The notes: generated by a model not told the origin, from the letters alone. Numbered from the stretch's first letter, positions 8,990-19,838 are shown. The stretch: DNA of 64,000 nucleotides from Salinicoccus cyprini (GCF_007713705.1 NZ_VMSJ01000001.1:558001-622000); one strand, 5' to 3'. Numbers and translations: made by a program.

Positions 8990-10663
8990 TTGAACGAAGC
9001 AAAAAAGAATGAAGCGAAAGTCAAAATCATACCGCTCGGTGGCGTCGGCGAGATTGCTAAGAACATGTACGTCGTTGAAGTGGAAGACGAGATGTTCATC
9101 CTCGACGCGGGACTCATGTTCCCGGAAGATGAAATGCTCGGAGTTGACATTGTCATTCCGGATATCACCTATATCCAGGAGAACAAGCAGAAGCTGAAGG
9201 GCATCTTCCTTTCCCACGGCCATGAGGATGCAATCGGTGCAGTGCCATACATCATCGATTCCCTGAACGTGCCGGTCTACGGCTCGAAACTCACGCTTGC
9301 ACTCGTCAAAGACCGCCTCAAGGCGAAGGGCGTCAACAAGAAAGTGAAGTTCTATACAATCAACAGCCAGTCGCGCATGAAGTTCAAGAATGCTGAGATG
9401 GTGTTCTTTGAAACAAGCCACAGCATTCCGGATTCCTATGGCGTGAGCCTTGAGACAAAGTATGGCTCCATCGTCTACACAGGGGAATTCAAGTTCGACC
9501 AGAGCCTGAAGAACGGCTATGGCTACAACATGGCGAAAATGTACGATATAGCCAAAAAGGATGTTTTGGCGCTCATCAGTGACTCCACCGAGGCGGAAAG
9601 AAGGGGCTATAACACCCCTGAGAACATGATCGAGGAGCATATTCTGGACGGTTTTGCCAGAGCACGCGGACGCATTATCGTATCGTGCTATGCCTCGAAC
9701 TTCGTGCGCATCCAGCAGGTGCTGACGAACGCAGCGAAGACACGCAGGAAGGTTTCATTCCTCGGCCGCACTCTGGAGAGCTCCTTCAAAGTAGCCCGCA
9801 ACATGGGATACTTCGATATTCCGGAAGGTCTGCTTGTGCCAAGCCATGAAATCGGCGACTATCCCGACAATGAAGTGGTCATCATAGCGACAGGCTCACA
9901 GGGTGAACCGATCGAAGCACTTGGCAGAATGTCACGCGGCCAGCATGAAGTGACGAACATCAAGGAAGGCGATATCGTCTATATACTGACGACACCTTCT
10001 TCGAATATGGAAGTCATCCTCTACAGCACCATGAATGAACTGGTCAAAGCAGGTGCCGAGGTGGCAACACCGGAGCGCAGCATCCATGCATCGGGCCATG
10101 GCATGAGCGAGGAACTCAAAACCATGCTCAATGTAATGAAACCGAAGAATTTCATCCCGGTACAGGGAGAATTCAAAATGCAGATTGCACACGCCAAGCT
10201 TGCTGCTGAAACGGGTGTGGAACCTGAAAATATCTTCCTTCTGGAAAAAGGCGACGTTGTCACCTACGATGGAGAGAAGATGATCAGTGCCGATAAGGTC
10301 ACTGCAGGAAATGTGCTGATTGACGGCAGCGGTGTTGGTGACGTCGGCAATATCGTCCTCAGGGACCGCAGACTGCTCAGTGAGGATGGCATCTTCATCG
10401 CCGTCATCACCATCGATCCGAAAAAACGCAGGATCATGGCCGGTCCGGAAATCCAGTCGCGGGGCTTCGTCTATGTGAAGGAGAGCGAAGACCTTCTGAA
10501 GGAAGCAGAGGAACGTGTGCATAAGATCGTACTTGATTCGATGGACGAGAAGAAACTGGAATGGAGTACGCTTAAACAGAGTATTAGAGATGATCTCGGC
10601 AAGTATCTGTATGATAATACAAAACGTCGCCCGATGATCATTCCGATCATATCCGAAATATAA
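8990..10663 (+). CDS. rnjB: Ribonuclease J2
   Basis: This 557-residue metallo-beta-lactamase/beta-CASP ribonuclease partners RNase J1. The start is TTG 8990 after TTTAGGAGGAAATAA. The catalytic loop reads [13 protein letters not shown] (residues 75-87), so the third metal-binding His of the canonical HxHxDH motif is Ala81. That degenerate site is typical of RNase J2 rather than J1 and suggests weak nuclease activity with mainly a structural role in the J1/J2 complex. The beta-CASP and C-terminal domains are complete. Confidence 0.93.
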   Translation: MNEAKKNEAKVKIIPLGGVGEIAKNMYVVEVEDEMFILDAGLMFPEDEMLGVDIVIPDITYIQENKQKLKGIFLSHGHEDAIGAVPYIIDSLNVPVYGSKLTLALVKDRLKAKGVNKKVKFYTINSQSRMKFKNAEMVFFETSHSIPDSYGVSLETKYGSIVYTGEFKFDQSLKNGYGYNMAKMYDIAKKDVLALISDSTEAERRGYNTPENMIEEHILDGFARARGRIIVSCYASNFVRIQQVLTNAAKTRRKVSFLGRTLESSFKVARNMGYFDIPEGLLVPSHEIGDYPDNEVVIIATGSQGEPIEALGRMSRGQHEVTNIKEGDIVYILTTPSSNMEVILYSTMNELVKAGAEVATPERSIHASGHGMSEELKTMLNVMKPKNFIPVQGEFKMQIAHAKLAAETGVEPENIFLLEKGDVVTYDGEKMISADKVTAGNVLIDGSGVGDVGNIVLRDRRLLSEDGIFIAVITIDPKKRRIMAGPEIQSRGFVYVKESEDLLKEAEERVHKIVLDSMDEKKLEWSTLKQSIRDDLGKYLYDNTKRRPMIIPIISEI

Positions 10664-10670
10664 AACAGGA

Positions 10671-10698
10671 ATGAGACTGCCAGTTCTGGCAGTCTCAT
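10671..10698 (+). repeat. Perfect 28-base hairpin between rnjB and spoIIIE
   Basis: A 13-base-pair perfect stem (arms beginning ATGAGACTGCCAG) with a TT loop starts seven bases after the rnjB stop. It is not followed by a U-tract (next bases tgtaaatagg), so it does not look like a normal intrinsic terminator in either direction. It may be a 3'-end stabiliser, an RNase target or a weak attenuator. Confidence 0.7.
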
Positions 10699-10721
10699 TG
10701 TAAATAGGAGGGACGCAGACG

Positions 10722-13136
10722 ATGGCAAAGAAAACCGGGAAGTCGAGGCAGACAAGGAAGAAGAAAAAGAAGGATAATAGAACCTATTATTCGATTTCCG
10801 CCTTTATTCTCATCGTCATTTTGTTCATCACCATTTTTCAGCTCGGTGTCATAGGTACATACACCGATGCATTTTTTGCCTACCTCTTCGGTACAAGCAG
10901 GTATTTTACATATCTTATGCTTTTTCTCACAAGCATATATCTGGCAGCTGAGCAGAAAATACCACTTACCCGCAGAATGGGCGGATATATGCTGATGCAG
11001 TTCGGACTGCTGTTCTTGTTCCATACACTGCTTTATATTGTAGACAGAGCAAGAATAGAAGATTTCTACACTTTTCAGCAGACTGTTGAAACGATACAGA
11101 CCGTCGGAATTATGGCCTTCTTCGGTGGCGGCATCATCGGCCAGGTGCTGTTTTCATTTTCATCCACAGGCATCTCCATGGTGGGAACGCTGCTGCTCGG
11201 ATTGATCTTCCTTTATATCAGCTATCTGCTGATCACTTCGAAAGACATCGAGCAGTCCATATCCCATGATATGGTGAAGACATCAAAAGTGCTGAAAGGA
11301 ATCGCCAATGCGGTCATCAGAGGTCTCGGGGCGCTTTACGAGCAGCTGGCCAGGCTTTTTTCAAGACTGGTTGAAAAGGCATCGGACAGAAAGAAAGCAG
11401 ATGACAGGATCAAGACCCCTGCTGCAAAGAAACAGCCTGCAAAAACCATGATTGCAGCTGAAAAAGGGGCGGCGCCGAAGCAGCCCGCCGAGTTTGAAGC
11501 AGATGAGTCCATCATCGAGACGATGCATGAATACGACCGGACGGAAGCTGCAACGCAGCAGGAAACGACTGCACAGAAAGCATCAGACTCCGGTACAACA
11601 GCTGAAATCGAGAAGGAAAGCACTGAGGCGACAGAAATAGAGTATGAAAATGAAGACTACCCCGATGATTATGAGGCAGCGGATGAGAGCAGTGATGGGG
11701 AACCGGCGACATTCGATGAGGAAGAGATCAAGCAGCTGAAGCAGTATGAGCTGCCGTCCATCACCATGCTGAAGGATGCAGAAGTGTCCGAGACGGTCAG
11801 CAATAAGGAAGTGCTGAAGCAGGGCAAGATTCTTGAAGAGACGCTCAAGAACTTCGGGGTCAATGCCAAAGTTTCGAAAATCCGTATCGGCCCGGCCGTC
11901 ACCCAGTTTGAAATCCAGCCGGATATCGGTGTAAAGGTCAGCAAGATCATCAATCTCCAGAACGATATCGCACTCAGTCTGGCAGCCAAGGATATCCGTA
12001 TAGAAGCACCGATTCCAGGAAAATCCGCAGTCGGCATCGAGGTGCCGAACTCCGTCATCAGCATGGTGACGCTACGCGAGGTGCTCAAACGGAGAACAAG
12101 TGACAATCCGCTTGAAGTGGCGCTCGGCAAGGATATATCGGGCAGTCCGATATCAGCGGAGCTCAACAAGATGCCGCACCTCCTTGTTGCGGGCTCCACA
12201 GGCAGCGGTAAATCCGTCTGCATCAACGGCATCATCATAAGCCTGCTGATGAATGCAAAGCCGCACGAAGTCAAATTGATGATGATCGACCCGAAAATGG
12301 TCGAACTGAATGTCTATAATGGCATTCCGCATCTGCTCAGTCCTGTGGTAACCAACCCTCAGAAGGCGAGCGATGCCCTGAATAGGATCGTCAGCGAGAT
12401 GGAGCGGAGATATGACTTGTTCTCCCACTCCAATACACGTAACATTGAAGCATACAACCAGTATCTGGAACGTGAAAGCGAAACACCTGAAAAGGTTCAG
12501 AAACTGCCATATATTGTTGTCATCATCGATGAACTTGCCGATCTGATGATGGTTGCTTCGAAGGACGTTGAAGCCTCCATCACCAGAATCGCGCAGATGG
12601 CACGTGCCGCCGGCATCCATCTGATCATCGCGACCCAGAGGCCATCAGTCGACGTCATCACAGGTATCATCAAAGCGAACATACCATCAAGAATCGCCTT
12701 CAGCGTCAGCTCCCAGACGGACTCGAGGACCATCATCGATTCACAGGGGGCAGAGAAGCTGCTCGGCCGGGGCGACATGCTCTTCCTGCCATCCGGCAAG
12801 TCCAAGCCGATCCGTGTGCAGGGGGCATTCCTCTCCGACAATGAAGTCAGCGATGTCGTCCATTATATTACAAGCCAGATGAAGGCCAATTACGAAAAAT
12901 CGATCATGAACAAACCGGTTCAGAAAGAGCAGCAGGAATCCGAGGATGCGCTCTACCCGGATGCCAAATGGTTTGTCATCGAAGAGCAGCGTGCAAGTGC
13001 ATCCCTTCTGCAGCGCCAGTTCAGGGTAGGCTACAACCGGGCAGCCCGGCTGATCGATGATCTTGAAGCAAATGGGGTCATTGGACCGAGCAGCGGCAGC
13101 AAGCCGAGAAATGTACTTGTACAGAATGAAGAATAA
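10722..13136 (+). CDS. spoIIIE: DNA translocase SpoIIIE/FtsK
   Basis: This septal DNA pump clears chromosome from the closing septum. The 804-residue protein has a basic N-terminus, four to five membrane segments within residues 20-175, and an acidic Glu/Thr-rich linker (about 220-340). The motor domain follows, with Walker [10 protein letters not shown] near residue 490 and [12 protein letters not shown], and then a C-terminal gamma winged-helix (about 735-795) that reads polar DNA motifs. Its position after rnjB and before the ymf genes matches spoIIIE/ftsK of Bacillus and Staphylococcus. Confidence 0.95.
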   Translation: MAKKTGKSRQTRKKKKKDNRTYYSISAFILIVILFITIFQLGVIGTYTDAFFAYLFGTSRYFTYLMLFLTSIYLAAEQKIPLTRRMGGYMLMQFGLLFLFHTLLYIVDRARIEDFYTFQQTVETIQTVGIMAFFGGGIIGQVLFSFSSTGISMVGTLLLGLIFLYISYLLITSKDIEQSISHDMVKTSKVLKGIANAVIRGLGALYEQLARLFSRLVEKASDRKKADDRIKTPAAKKQPAKTMIAAEKGAAPKQPAEFEADESIIETMHEYDRTEAATQQETTAQKASDSGTTAEIEKESTEATEIEYENEDYPDDYEAADESSDGEPATFDEEEIKQLKQYELPSITMLKDAEVSETVSNKEVLKQGKILEETLKNFGVNAKVSKIRIGPAVTQFEIQPDIGVKVSKIINLQNDIALSLAAKDIRIEAPIPGKSAVGIEVPNSVISMVTLREVLKRRTSDNPLEVALGKDISGSPISAELNKMPHLLVAGSTGSGKSVCINGIIISLLMNAKPHEVKLMMIDPKMVELNVYNGIPHLLSPVVTNPQKASDALNRIVSEMERRYDLFSHSNTRNIEAYNQYLERESETPEKVQKLPYIVVIIDELADLMMVASKDVEASITRIAQMARAAGIHLIIATQRPSVDVITGIIKANIPSRIAFSVSSQTDSRTIIDSQGAEKLLGRGDMLFLPSGKSKPIRVQGAFLSDNEVSDVVHYITSQMKANYEKSIMNKPVQKEQQESEDALYPDAKWFVIEEQRASASLLQRQFRVGYNRAARLIDDLEANGVIGPSSGSKPRNVLVQNEE

Positions 13137-13146
13137 GGAGTAATAC

Positions 13147-14412
13147 ATGTATACAGCAGACCGTACAGAAGTGAACAATATTCCGGCAGTCATCATCGAA
13201 ACGAACAAGTTCAAGACCATAACGATCCAGCTCCAGTTCAGAAGCAGGCTCGAAAGAAGCCGTGTGACGACAAGAAACATACTGTCCAGAATGATGATCA
13301 AAAGAACCCTCCAGTTCAGAAGGGAGGCGGATCTACTGAAGCACCTCGCCCATTACTATGGTGCACATCTGACATCGAATGTCGGCCGTAAAGGGGAGGA
13401 TCATATCGTCACCCTGAGCATGGAGTTCGTCAATGACAGGTTCATCAAGGAGAATCTTGATGTGGCAGGGGAGATGTGCCGCCTGCTGCGGGATGTACTT
13501 GAAACGCCATCCCATTACGACGATTCATATGAGGAGTTCTTCAAAAAAGAGAAGCGGCTCTATAAGAACCGCCTCAAGAGCATGAAGGATAACCGGGCAC
13601 AGTCGAGCTTCCAGTCGATGATCGACGTCATGTTTGAGGATGAGGACTATAAATACCTGTCCCACGGCGTCCTCGGAGACATCGACTCAATCACTCTGGA
13701 GGATATAAGAGCAGAGCACGAACAGATGATGTCGGGCGATGACATGGCCATACTGGTTGCCGGTGCAGTGGATGAAGACATCAAACAGGATCTCTCCACA
13801 ATCTGTTCACGTGAAGCACCGGTCGTGATCGAACACAGGCCATACCCATACCGTCCAGTGGAGAAGGTCAAGAATGCGAAGGATACTCAGCAGATCGAAC
13901 AGGCAAAGCTGAACATGGGCTTCAGAGTGGACATCAGAAACCTGCAGGAGCAGATGGCATTCAATGTCATGAACCAGATGTATGGCGGTTCCGCCTCCTC
14001 CCTGCTGTTTCGGAACATACGCGAAAAACTGAGCCTGGCCTACCAGATCCATTCCCAGGTCGACGTCAGGAACGGCTATCTGTTCGTCATGGGCGGTATC
14101 GACCCCGCCAACGTAGAGACAGCGGAATCTGCGATACTTGCGGAGCTTGACGCCATAAAGAATGGTGCATTCGAAGCAGAGTTTGTCGAAGAGGTAAAGA
14201 GAATGATGAGAGTAAACAGGCAGGAGATCATGGACAAGCCGAAAGGCCTGATCACCATGGAATACAACCGGCTGATCCAGGGTGTACAGGATCGTTCATG
14301 GGAAGAGCGGCTCCAGGCAGTGGACAGCGACATGATCAGAGAGATCTCAAGCCGTGTAGTCCTCGATACTGTATATGTACTGACAAGGAGTGACGAAGAT
14401 GAAAAGAATTGA
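13147..14412 (+). CDS. ymfF: M16-family peptidase-like protein YmfF (non-catalytic partner)
   Basis: This 421-residue M16 (insulinase-type) protein is homologous to Bacillus YmfF. The zinc-binding HxxEH motif is absent: the equivalent N-terminal region reads HLAHYYGAHLTSNVG. It is therefore probably the structural half of a heterodimer with YmfH, encoded next and overlapping it by 14 bases. Family pairs of this kind process peptides; the substrate is unknown here. Confidence 0.88.
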   Translation: MYTADRTEVNNIPAVIIETNKFKTITIQLQFRSRLERSRVTTRNILSRMMIKRTLQFRREADLLKHLAHYYGAHLTSNVGRKGEDHIVTLSMEFVNDRFIKENLDVAGEMCRLLRDVLETPSHYDDSYEEFFKKEKRLYKNRLKSMKDNRAQSSFQSMIDVMFEDEDYKYLSHGVLGDIDSITLEDIRAEHEQMMSGDDMAILVAGAVDEDIKQDLSTICSREAPVVIEHRPYPYRPVEKVKNAKDTQQIEQAKLNMGFRVDIRNLQEQMAFNVMNQMYGGSASSLLFRNIREKLSLAYQIHSQVDVRNGYLFVMGGIDPANVETAESAILAELDAIKNGAFEAEFVEEVKRMMRVNRQEIMDKPKGLITMEYNRLIQGVQDRSWEERLQAVDSDMIREISSRVVLDTVYVLTRSDEDEKN

Positions 14413-15682
14413 CTATCCTGAAATTGATGAAAGTGTATACCAGCACAAGTGTGCCAATGGCCTCGACGTGTTCATCGTCCAGAAGCCCGAGTACAGCAAG
14501 AAGTTCGTCACCTATACGACGAAGTACGGCTCGATGGATGACCATTTCAACGTGGATGGGGAGTCCTTCAGAGTGCCTGAAGGCATCGCGCACTTTCTTG
14601 AGCACAAGATGTTCGAAAAGGAGGATGGGGACGTCTTCAACCTCTTCTCCAAATATGGCGCCAGCGCCAATGCATTCACTTCATATGATCGGACGTCCTA
14701 CCTTTTCAGTACTACAGAGTCCTTCGATAAGAATCTGAAGCTGCTCATGGATATGGTCGAAAAACCGTACTTCACAGAAGAGACGGTCGAGCGGGAAGTC
14801 GGCATCATCGGTGAGGAAATAAAGATGTACCAGGATAACCCGGGGTACAAGCTCTATTTTGAAACATTGAACCAGATGTACCATAACCTGCCGGTGAAGG
14901 ATGACATTGCCGGTACCGAGGCGTCGATCGGTGAAATAACAAGCGACCATCTGTTCCTGTGCCACAGGACATTCTACCATCCATCCAATATGGTGCTCAT
15001 CCTTGTCGGCGAATTCGATGTGGATGCTGTCATGGCCGCCATCGATCAGCACCAGTCGGAACGGGGCGTCATGGATGCGCCCAGGATCGAAAGAGTGCTG
15101 CCGGAAGAACCACGGGAAATCGTCAAGCCGCACAGTGTGCTTGAGATGGATGTCGAGGAGACGCGCATCATGCTCGGTTTCAAGCATCATCAGGATAAGA
15201 GGGATGCCATGGAACGTCTGAAAAGGGACCTGTCGATGATGTTCGCACTGGATATGGTATTCGGCGAGCAATCGAAGTACTATTATGAACTGATGGAGAA
15301 AGGGCTGATCGATGATTCTTTCAATTTCAGCCATATCGAAGAAGTTTCCTTCTCCCATCTGCTGTTTGCATCCAATACGGAAGCGCCGGAACGGTTTACA
15401 GAGGAGATTACGTCTATAATAGAGACAGTCAAGGACAGTAATTTCTTCACAGACGAAAAACTGAAAGTCCAGAAAAGGGAGATCATCGGCGACTATCTCT
15501 CCAGTCTCAATTCACCGGAGTATATCGCCAACCAGTATACAAAGTACTATCTGGACGGCTATGATCTCTATCAGCTGCCTGAAGTCATAGACAGCATTAC
15601 AATCAATGATGTAAAGCAGCACTTTGCTGATGTACTGGATACCCGGTACATGGTGGAGTGCGTACTGAAACCGCATGACTAG
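14399..15682 (+). CDS. ymfH: M16-family zinc peptidase YmfH
   Basis: This 427-residue M16 metallopeptidase carries the active-site motif HFLEH near residue 65 with the downstream glutamate in VGIIGEEI, so it is the catalytic partner of YmfF. ATG 14399 lies 11 bases past AAGGAG, inside the end of ymfF; a GTG at 14390 is less well spaced. ymfI overlaps its stop by eight bases. Confidence 0.9.
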   Translation: MKRIDYPEIDESVYQHKCANGLDVFIVQKPEYSKKFVTYTTKYGSMDDHFNVDGESFRVPEGIAHFLEHKMFEKEDGDVFNLFSKYGASANAFTSYDRTSYLFSTTESFDKNLKLLMDMVEKPYFTEETVEREVGIIGEEIKMYQDNPGYKLYFETLNQMYHNLPVKDDIAGTEASIGEITSDHLFLCHRTFYHPSNMVLILVGEFDVDAVMAAIDQHQSERGVMDAPRIERVLPEEPREIVKPHSVLEMDVEETRIMLGFKHHQDKRDAMERLKRDLSMMFALDMVFGEQSKYYYELMEKGLIDDSFNFSHIEEVSFSHLLFASNTEAPERFTEEITSIIETVKDSNFFTDEKLKVQKREIIGDYLSSLNSPEYIANQYTKYYLDGYDLYQLPEVIDSITINDVKQHFADVLDTRYMVECVLKPHD

Positions 15683-16364
15683 GCACATCATCGTCGGTAG
15701 TACCGGCGATATCGGCAGTGCCATTCATGCAGGCCTCGAAGGTAAGGCCGAAATCTGGTCTTTTTCCCGGTCGCAGACGCCGGACTACGACAGCATCCAT
15801 CATTTTCTTGATCTGTCCGAGCCGTTGGATGCATCGGCAGTGGAAAACATATTCAAGGATATCGACCATGTGGACAGCCTGATCTGGTGCCCTGGGGAAA
15901 CACTTTTCGAGATGCTTGAGGACACGCCACTCGAAAAAGTGGATGCACAGTACAATATTTCCCTCCGCTCACTGATCACGTTCATCAAAGTACTCCTTCC
16001 GAAGCTCAGGAAAAGTGGATGCGGACGGATCATCATCATCACTTCGATCTGGGGGCGTCACGGAGCGAGCTTCGAGAGTGTCTACGCTGCCATGAAAGGC
16101 GCCCAGGAGGCGCTCATCAAATCGCTTGCCAAAGAGCTTGCGGGTACCACCATTACAGTGAATGGCATTGCTCCAGGTGTTGTTGAAGGAAAAATGACCA
16201 GTGAGCTGTCCCAGGAGGACCAGGCGTTTCTGATCCAGGAACTGCCGCAGTCGCGCTTTGTCGCACGGGAGGAAGTGATGCATGCTGTCGCTTATCTGCT
16301 GAGTCCAGGCGCCCGCTCTGTTACAGGTGAGATTATGAATATCAATGGGGGATGGTATACATGA
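15675..16364 (+). CDS. ymfI: SDR-family oxidoreductase YmfI
   Basis: This 229-residue short-chain dehydrogenase has an N-terminal Rossmann motif GSTGDIGSAIHAG and the catalytic YAAMK (YxxxK) around residue 136. It ends in the GEIMNINGGWYT tail seen in FabG-like enzymes. It lies between ymfH and ymfK as in Bacillus and Staphylococcus; the substrate is not known. The start ATG overlaps the ymfH end and has only a weak ribosome-binding site, suggesting translational coupling. Confidence 0.88.
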   Translation: MTRHIIVGSTGDIGSAIHAGLEGKAEIWSFSRSQTPDYDSIHHFLDLSEPLDASAVENIFKDIDHVDSLIWCPGETLFEMLEDTPLEKVDAQYNISLRSLITFIKVLLPKLRKSGCGRIIIITSIWGRHGASFESVYAAMKGAQEALIKSLAKELAGTTITVNGIAPGVVEGKMTSELSQEDQAFLIQELPQSRFVAREEVMHAVAYLLSPGARSVTGEIMNINGGWYT

Positions 16365-17191
16365 GTGATACTGGAAAAGGGAAGCCGATGTATCCCGAGA
16401 GAAACATTGAACAGTATATGGAATATGAAATTCTGAACAACCGGCCCGGCCTGCTCGGCGACATCTCCTCACTGCTCGGCAACCTCGGCATCAGCATCGA
16501 TACGATCAACGGGGTGGAGAACAGAAGGCGCGGACTGCTGGTCCGCACGGATGAACTCAACAAATTGAAACGCTTCGAATATATGAGTGCCTATATCGAT
16601 GACATCCAGATACTCAAAATAAGAAAGCCGCAAGTGCGCGATCGTCTTGCTGTCAGGCACGGACGTTTCATCAAAAGAGATGAAGAGGACAAGAAGGTTT
16701 TCCGGTTCACCCGGGAGGAAATCGGTATCCTGGTGGATTTTCTGGCTGAAATATTCAAGGAGAAGGGCCATAAGATCATCGGTGTCCGCGGCATGCCGCG
16801 CGTCGGCAAGACGGAGTCCATCGTCGCCGGCAGTGTGACAGCCAAAAAGAAATGGCTCTTCCTCTCCTCGACACTGATCAAGCAGACGGAACGTACAAGC
16901 CTGCTCAAAGGCGAGTACGATGAGAATAATGTGTTCATCATCGATGGGGCGGTGACCATGAAATCCACCGAGGAGGCGCATAAGCAGCTGATCAGGGAGA
17001 TCATGAGCTATCCTGCCGTCAAGGTGATCGAACACCCGGATCTCTTTATTGAAGGCATGCAGTACAAACTCGAAGATTTCGACTATATCATTGAACTGAG
17101 AGAAGATGAGAACCAGGAAATCACCTATGAGAAGCATAAGAAGCAGCACTGGTTCGAAGATGAAGATACGAACTTCTTTGGTGGAATGTAG
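16361..17191 (+). CDS. ymfK: YmfK-family protein (DUF3388)
   Basis: This 276-residue protein belongs to the YmfK family of unknown function. Residues 15-60 (YEILNNRPGLLGDISSLLG) resemble an ACT-like regulatory fold. A P-loop-like sequence, GMPRVGKTES, occurs near residue 145, suggesting nucleotide binding. ATG 16361 follows GGGGGATGG and overlaps the ymfI stop by four bases. Position in the ymf cluster is conserved. Confidence 0.85.
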   Translation: MSDTGKGKPMYPERNIEQYMEYEILNNRPGLLGDISSLLGNLGISIDTINGVENRRRGLLVRTDELNKLKRFEYMSAYIDDIQILKIRKPQVRDRLAVRHGRFIKRDEEDKKVFRFTREEIGILVDFLAEIFKEKGHKIIGVRGMPRVGKTESIVAGSVTAKKKWLFLSSTLIKQTERTSLLKGEYDENNVFIIDGAVTMKSTEEAHKQLIREIMSYPAVKVIEHPDLFIEGMQYKLEDFDYIIELREDENQEITYEKHKKQHWFEDEDTNFFGGM

Positions 17192-17200
17192 GGAGGACCC

Positions 17201-18025
17201 ATGAAACTCGGTGCTTATTTGAAAAATAAAAGAGAACAGTCAGGAATCACCCTGAAGGAGATGCAGGAGAAGTCCGGCATCAGGAAAGAAATCATCAGAC
17301 TGATTGAAAGCGATGACCTCGACGCATTGCCGGAACCGGCTCATGCACCTTTCCTGCTGCAGCAGTATACAAGAGCGGTCGGGCTCGATTCCAACGCCAT
17401 CATGGAAAGGTATGCGGATGGACTTCCTGATGACAACTTAAATGAAAGAAAGCGGCATCAGTCGCAGAATGAGGACTATCAGTATTTCAAAAAGGTGCTG
17501 ATCAGTTTCCTCGTCCTGGTCGGTGTCCTTTTCGTCGGCTGGATGGTACTGCTCCAGGTCGGTGCACAGACGGACCTGTTCGAGAAGGAGCCGATCTATA
17601 GTGTGGAGGAGGACCTCATCGTACAGCCGGATGAAAGCGAAACGGCATCTTCGGAACCGGCAGAGCAGACAGTGGAGGCGCCGACCGAGGAACCGACAGA
17701 AGCGCCTGCGACCGACTATTCCTATAGTGGTTCCGAAGGCAGTACGTTCTATTATGATCTTCATGTCGTGGAACCGCTGGTCATTTCACTTGCAGGCGAG
17801 GACACATCCTGGGTGACGCTGACAGATGATGCAGGCAATACGTATGCCTATGAAAATCTGACTGAAGGGGAGTTTGAAATCTCTCCGGAGGCCTCGATCG
17901 TCTATCTGACACTCGGTGATTCGACCGGCTTCAATGTCCGCATTGACGGCGAACCTCTTGAAAACCCTGAAGCCGGAAGCGCTGTCACCGTCTATTATGA
18001 ATTCAATCTGGTAAAGGAGGAATGA
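17201..18025 (+). CDS. ymfM: RodZ-like membrane HTH protein YmfM
   Basis: This 274-residue RodZ-type protein links the cytoskeleton and cell-shape machinery. The N-terminal HTH domain (about 1-65, [16 protein letters not shown]) is cytosolic. One membrane segment lies near residues 96-118 ([20 protein letters not shown]). It is followed by an extracellular Glu/Pro/Thr-rich linker and a beta-rich DUF4115 domain to the C-terminus. GGAGG precedes the ATG. pgsA begins one base after its stop. Confidence 0.9.
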   Translation: MKLGAYLKNKREQSGITLKEMQEKSGIRKEIIRLIESDDLDALPEPAHAPFLLQQYTRAVGLDSNAIMERYADGLPDDNLNERKRHQSQNEDYQYFKKVLISFLVLVGVLFVGWMVLLQVGAQTDLFEKEPIYSVEEDLIVQPDESETASSEPAEQTVEAPTEEPTEAPATDYSYSGSEGSTFYYDLHVVEPLVISLAGEDTSWVTLTDDAGNTYAYENLTEGEFEISPEASIVYLTLGDSTGFNVRIDGEPLENPEAGSAVTVYYEFNLVKEE

Positions 18026-18026
18026 C

Positions 18027-18614
18027 ATGAATATACCCAATCAGCTGACTGTGTTCAGAGTACTTCTGATCCCGGTCTTTCTAATATTTGCACTTGTGGA
18101 TTTCGGCTGGGGTTCCTTGAGTGTGCTCGGCGGAAATGAAATTATCGTCAGCCAGATGATCGGTGCCATCATCTTCATCGTGGCTGCCCTGACAGACTTT
18201 CTGGACGGATACCTGGCCCGGAAGTGGAACCTCATCACCAACATGGGCAAGTTTCTCGATCCTCTGGCCGACAAGCTGCTGGTGACGACCGGCCTGATCG
18301 TTCTGGTCGAGCTGCAGGTCATCTCCTCATGGATTGCGGTCGTCATCATTGCCCGGGAGTTCGCAGTCACCGGTTTGAGATTACTCCAGATCGAACAAGG
18401 GTATGTGAGTGCTGCAGGGCAGCTCGGTAAAATAAAGACCGTGTTCCAGATGATTGCACTGGTACTCCTTCTGTTCGGTGATATGTTTACACAGTATCTG
18501 CCATTTTCTCCTGGAATCGTAACGATGTACATTGCTGTATTCTTCACGATACTGTCCGGCATCGAATATTTCCATAAAGGCCGGGCAGTGTTCCAGGGTG
18601 ATGGCTCGAAATGA
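18027..18614 (+). CDS. pgsA: CDP-diacylglycerol-glycerol-3-phosphate 3-phosphatidyltransferase
   Basis: PgsA makes phosphatidylglycerol phosphate at the membrane. The 195-residue multi-spanning protein has the CDP-alcohol phosphotransferase signature [10 protein letters not shown]...[10 protein letters not shown] (about 50-80). A strong AAAGGAGG precedes ATG 18027. In Bacillus and Staphylococcus cinA follows; here the next gene is recA with only a short non-coding gap. Confidence 0.94.
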   Translation: MNIPNQLTVFRVLLIPVFLIFALVDFGWGSLSVLGGNEIIVSQMIGAIIFIVAALTDFLDGYLARKWNLITNMGKFLDPLADKLLVTTGLIVLVELQVISSWIAVVIIAREFAVTGLRLLQIEQGYVSAAGQLGKIKTVFQMIALVLLLFGDMFTQYLPFSPGIVTMYIAVFFTILSGIEYFHKGRAVFQGDGSK

Positions 18615-18702
18615 TTTCTGCGCGTGTTTCGGACAGTTGTGCCATAACTGCGAGCCTGATCTGCAGTTGATTGATAACCGTTTGGGCAATTTGCGAAATG
18701 GG

Positions 18703-18751
18703 GATAAAAAGCGAACATATATTCGCTTTTTATCGTCCGGTATGGTATAAT
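18703..18751 (+). promoter_or_regulatory. recA promoter with LexA operator inside a long hairpin
   Basis: CGAACATATATTCG (18712-18725) fits the Gram-positive LexA box CGAACN4GTTCG except one base in the right arm (ATTCG). It is centred in a 32-base near-perfect inverted repeat (18703-18734, arms GATAAAAAGCGAA) whose right arm ends in CTTTTTATC. A -10 TATAAT lies at 18746-18751, so the box overlaps the -35 region. The same hairpin could terminate pgsA transcription. Confidence 0.85.
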
Positions 18752-18782
18752 ATATTACGAAGTGAATTAATGGAGGGTAATT

Positions 18783-19838
18783 ATGGACGAGAGACAAAAA
18801 GCGATAGATACAGTGATAAAGAACATGGAAAAGTCATTTGGCAAAGGCGCCGTAATGAAACTTGGAGATGATGCTGGACGCAAAGTTTCTACAGTTTCCA
18901 CCGGATCCATCACGCTGGATAAGGCACTCGGTGTCGGCGGGTATCCTAAAGGCAGAATCATCGAAATTTATGGTCCAGAGTCTTCCGGTAAGACGACCGT
19001 AGCGCTTCACGCAATAGCAGAAGCACAGAAGAATGGCGGAATTGCAGCGTTCATCGATGCAGAGCACGCGCTTGACCCCGACTATGCGCAGAATCTCGGT
19101 GTGGATATAGAGAACCTCTACCTGTCCCAGCCCGATACAGGGGAACAGGCATTGGAAATTACAGAAGCATTCGTCAGAAGTGGCGCTGTTGATATTGTTG
19201 TCGTCGATTCCGTCGCAGCATTGACACCGAAAGCGGAAATTGAAGGTGAAATGGGAGATGCCCACGTCGGCCTCCAGGCACGACTCATGTCCCAGGCGCT
19301 GAGAAAGCTTTCCGGTGCAATTTCCAAGAGTAATACGACAGCGATCTTCATCAACCAGATCCGTGAGAAGGTCGGCGTCATGTTCGGTAACCCGGAAACA
19401 ACATCCGGTGGCCGTGCCCTGAAGTTCTACAGCTCCGTCCGTCTCGAAGTCAGACGTGCTGAACAGCTCAAGCTCGGTACGGACATCGTCGGTAACCGCA
19501 CGAAGATCAAAGTGGTCAAGAACAAGGTTGCCCCGCCATTCCGTGTGGCAGAAGTCGATATCATGTACGGTAAAGGCATCTCGAAGACGGGTGAGATGAT
19601 CGACCTCGGTGTTGAGAACGATATCGTTGAAAAGAGCGGTGCATGGTACTCCTATGAAGGCGAGCGCCTCGGCCAGGGCAAGGAGAATGCCAAGGAGACG
19701 CTTACCAACAACCCGGCACTTCTTGAGGAGATAGAAGGGAAGCTGCGTAACGCACTCGGATTCGGCAAGGAGAAGAACGTGGATGTGCCTGAAGAGGAAA
19801 CAGCTTCAGACAAGCTGTTTGACGAGGATGAACTATAA
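18783..19838 (+). CDS. recA: Recombinase RecA
   Basis: RecA forms ssDNA filaments for homologous recombination and stimulates LexA self-cleavage. The 351-residue full-length protein has Walker [10 protein letters not shown] (about 60-68), [38 protein letters not shown] (L2 region), and an acidic C-terminus. GGAGGG precedes the ATG. It is controlled by a LexA operator just upstream and terminated by a hairpin downstream. Confidence 0.98.
   Translation: MDERQKAIDTVIKNMEKSFGKGAVMKLGDDAGRKVSTVSTGSITLDKALGVGGYPKGRIIEIYGPESSGKTTVALHAIAEAQKNGGIAAFIDAEHALDPDYAQNLGVDIENLYLSQPDTGEQALEITEAFVRSGAVDIVVVDSVAALTPKAEIEGEMGDAHVGLQARLMSQALRKLSGAISKSNTTAIFINQIREKVGVMFGNPETTSGGRALKFYSSVRLEVRRAEQLKLGTDIVGNRTKIKVVKNKVAPPFRVAEVDIMYGKGISKTGEMIDLGVENDIVEKSGAWYSYEGERLGQGKENAKETLTNNPALLEEIEGKLRNALGFGKEKNVDVPEEETASDKLFDEDEL

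Noticed and set aside
18615-18782. Possible cinA remnant
   Set aside because: Reading all frames between pgsA and the LexA operator gave only short stops-interrupted segments with no CinA-like motif.
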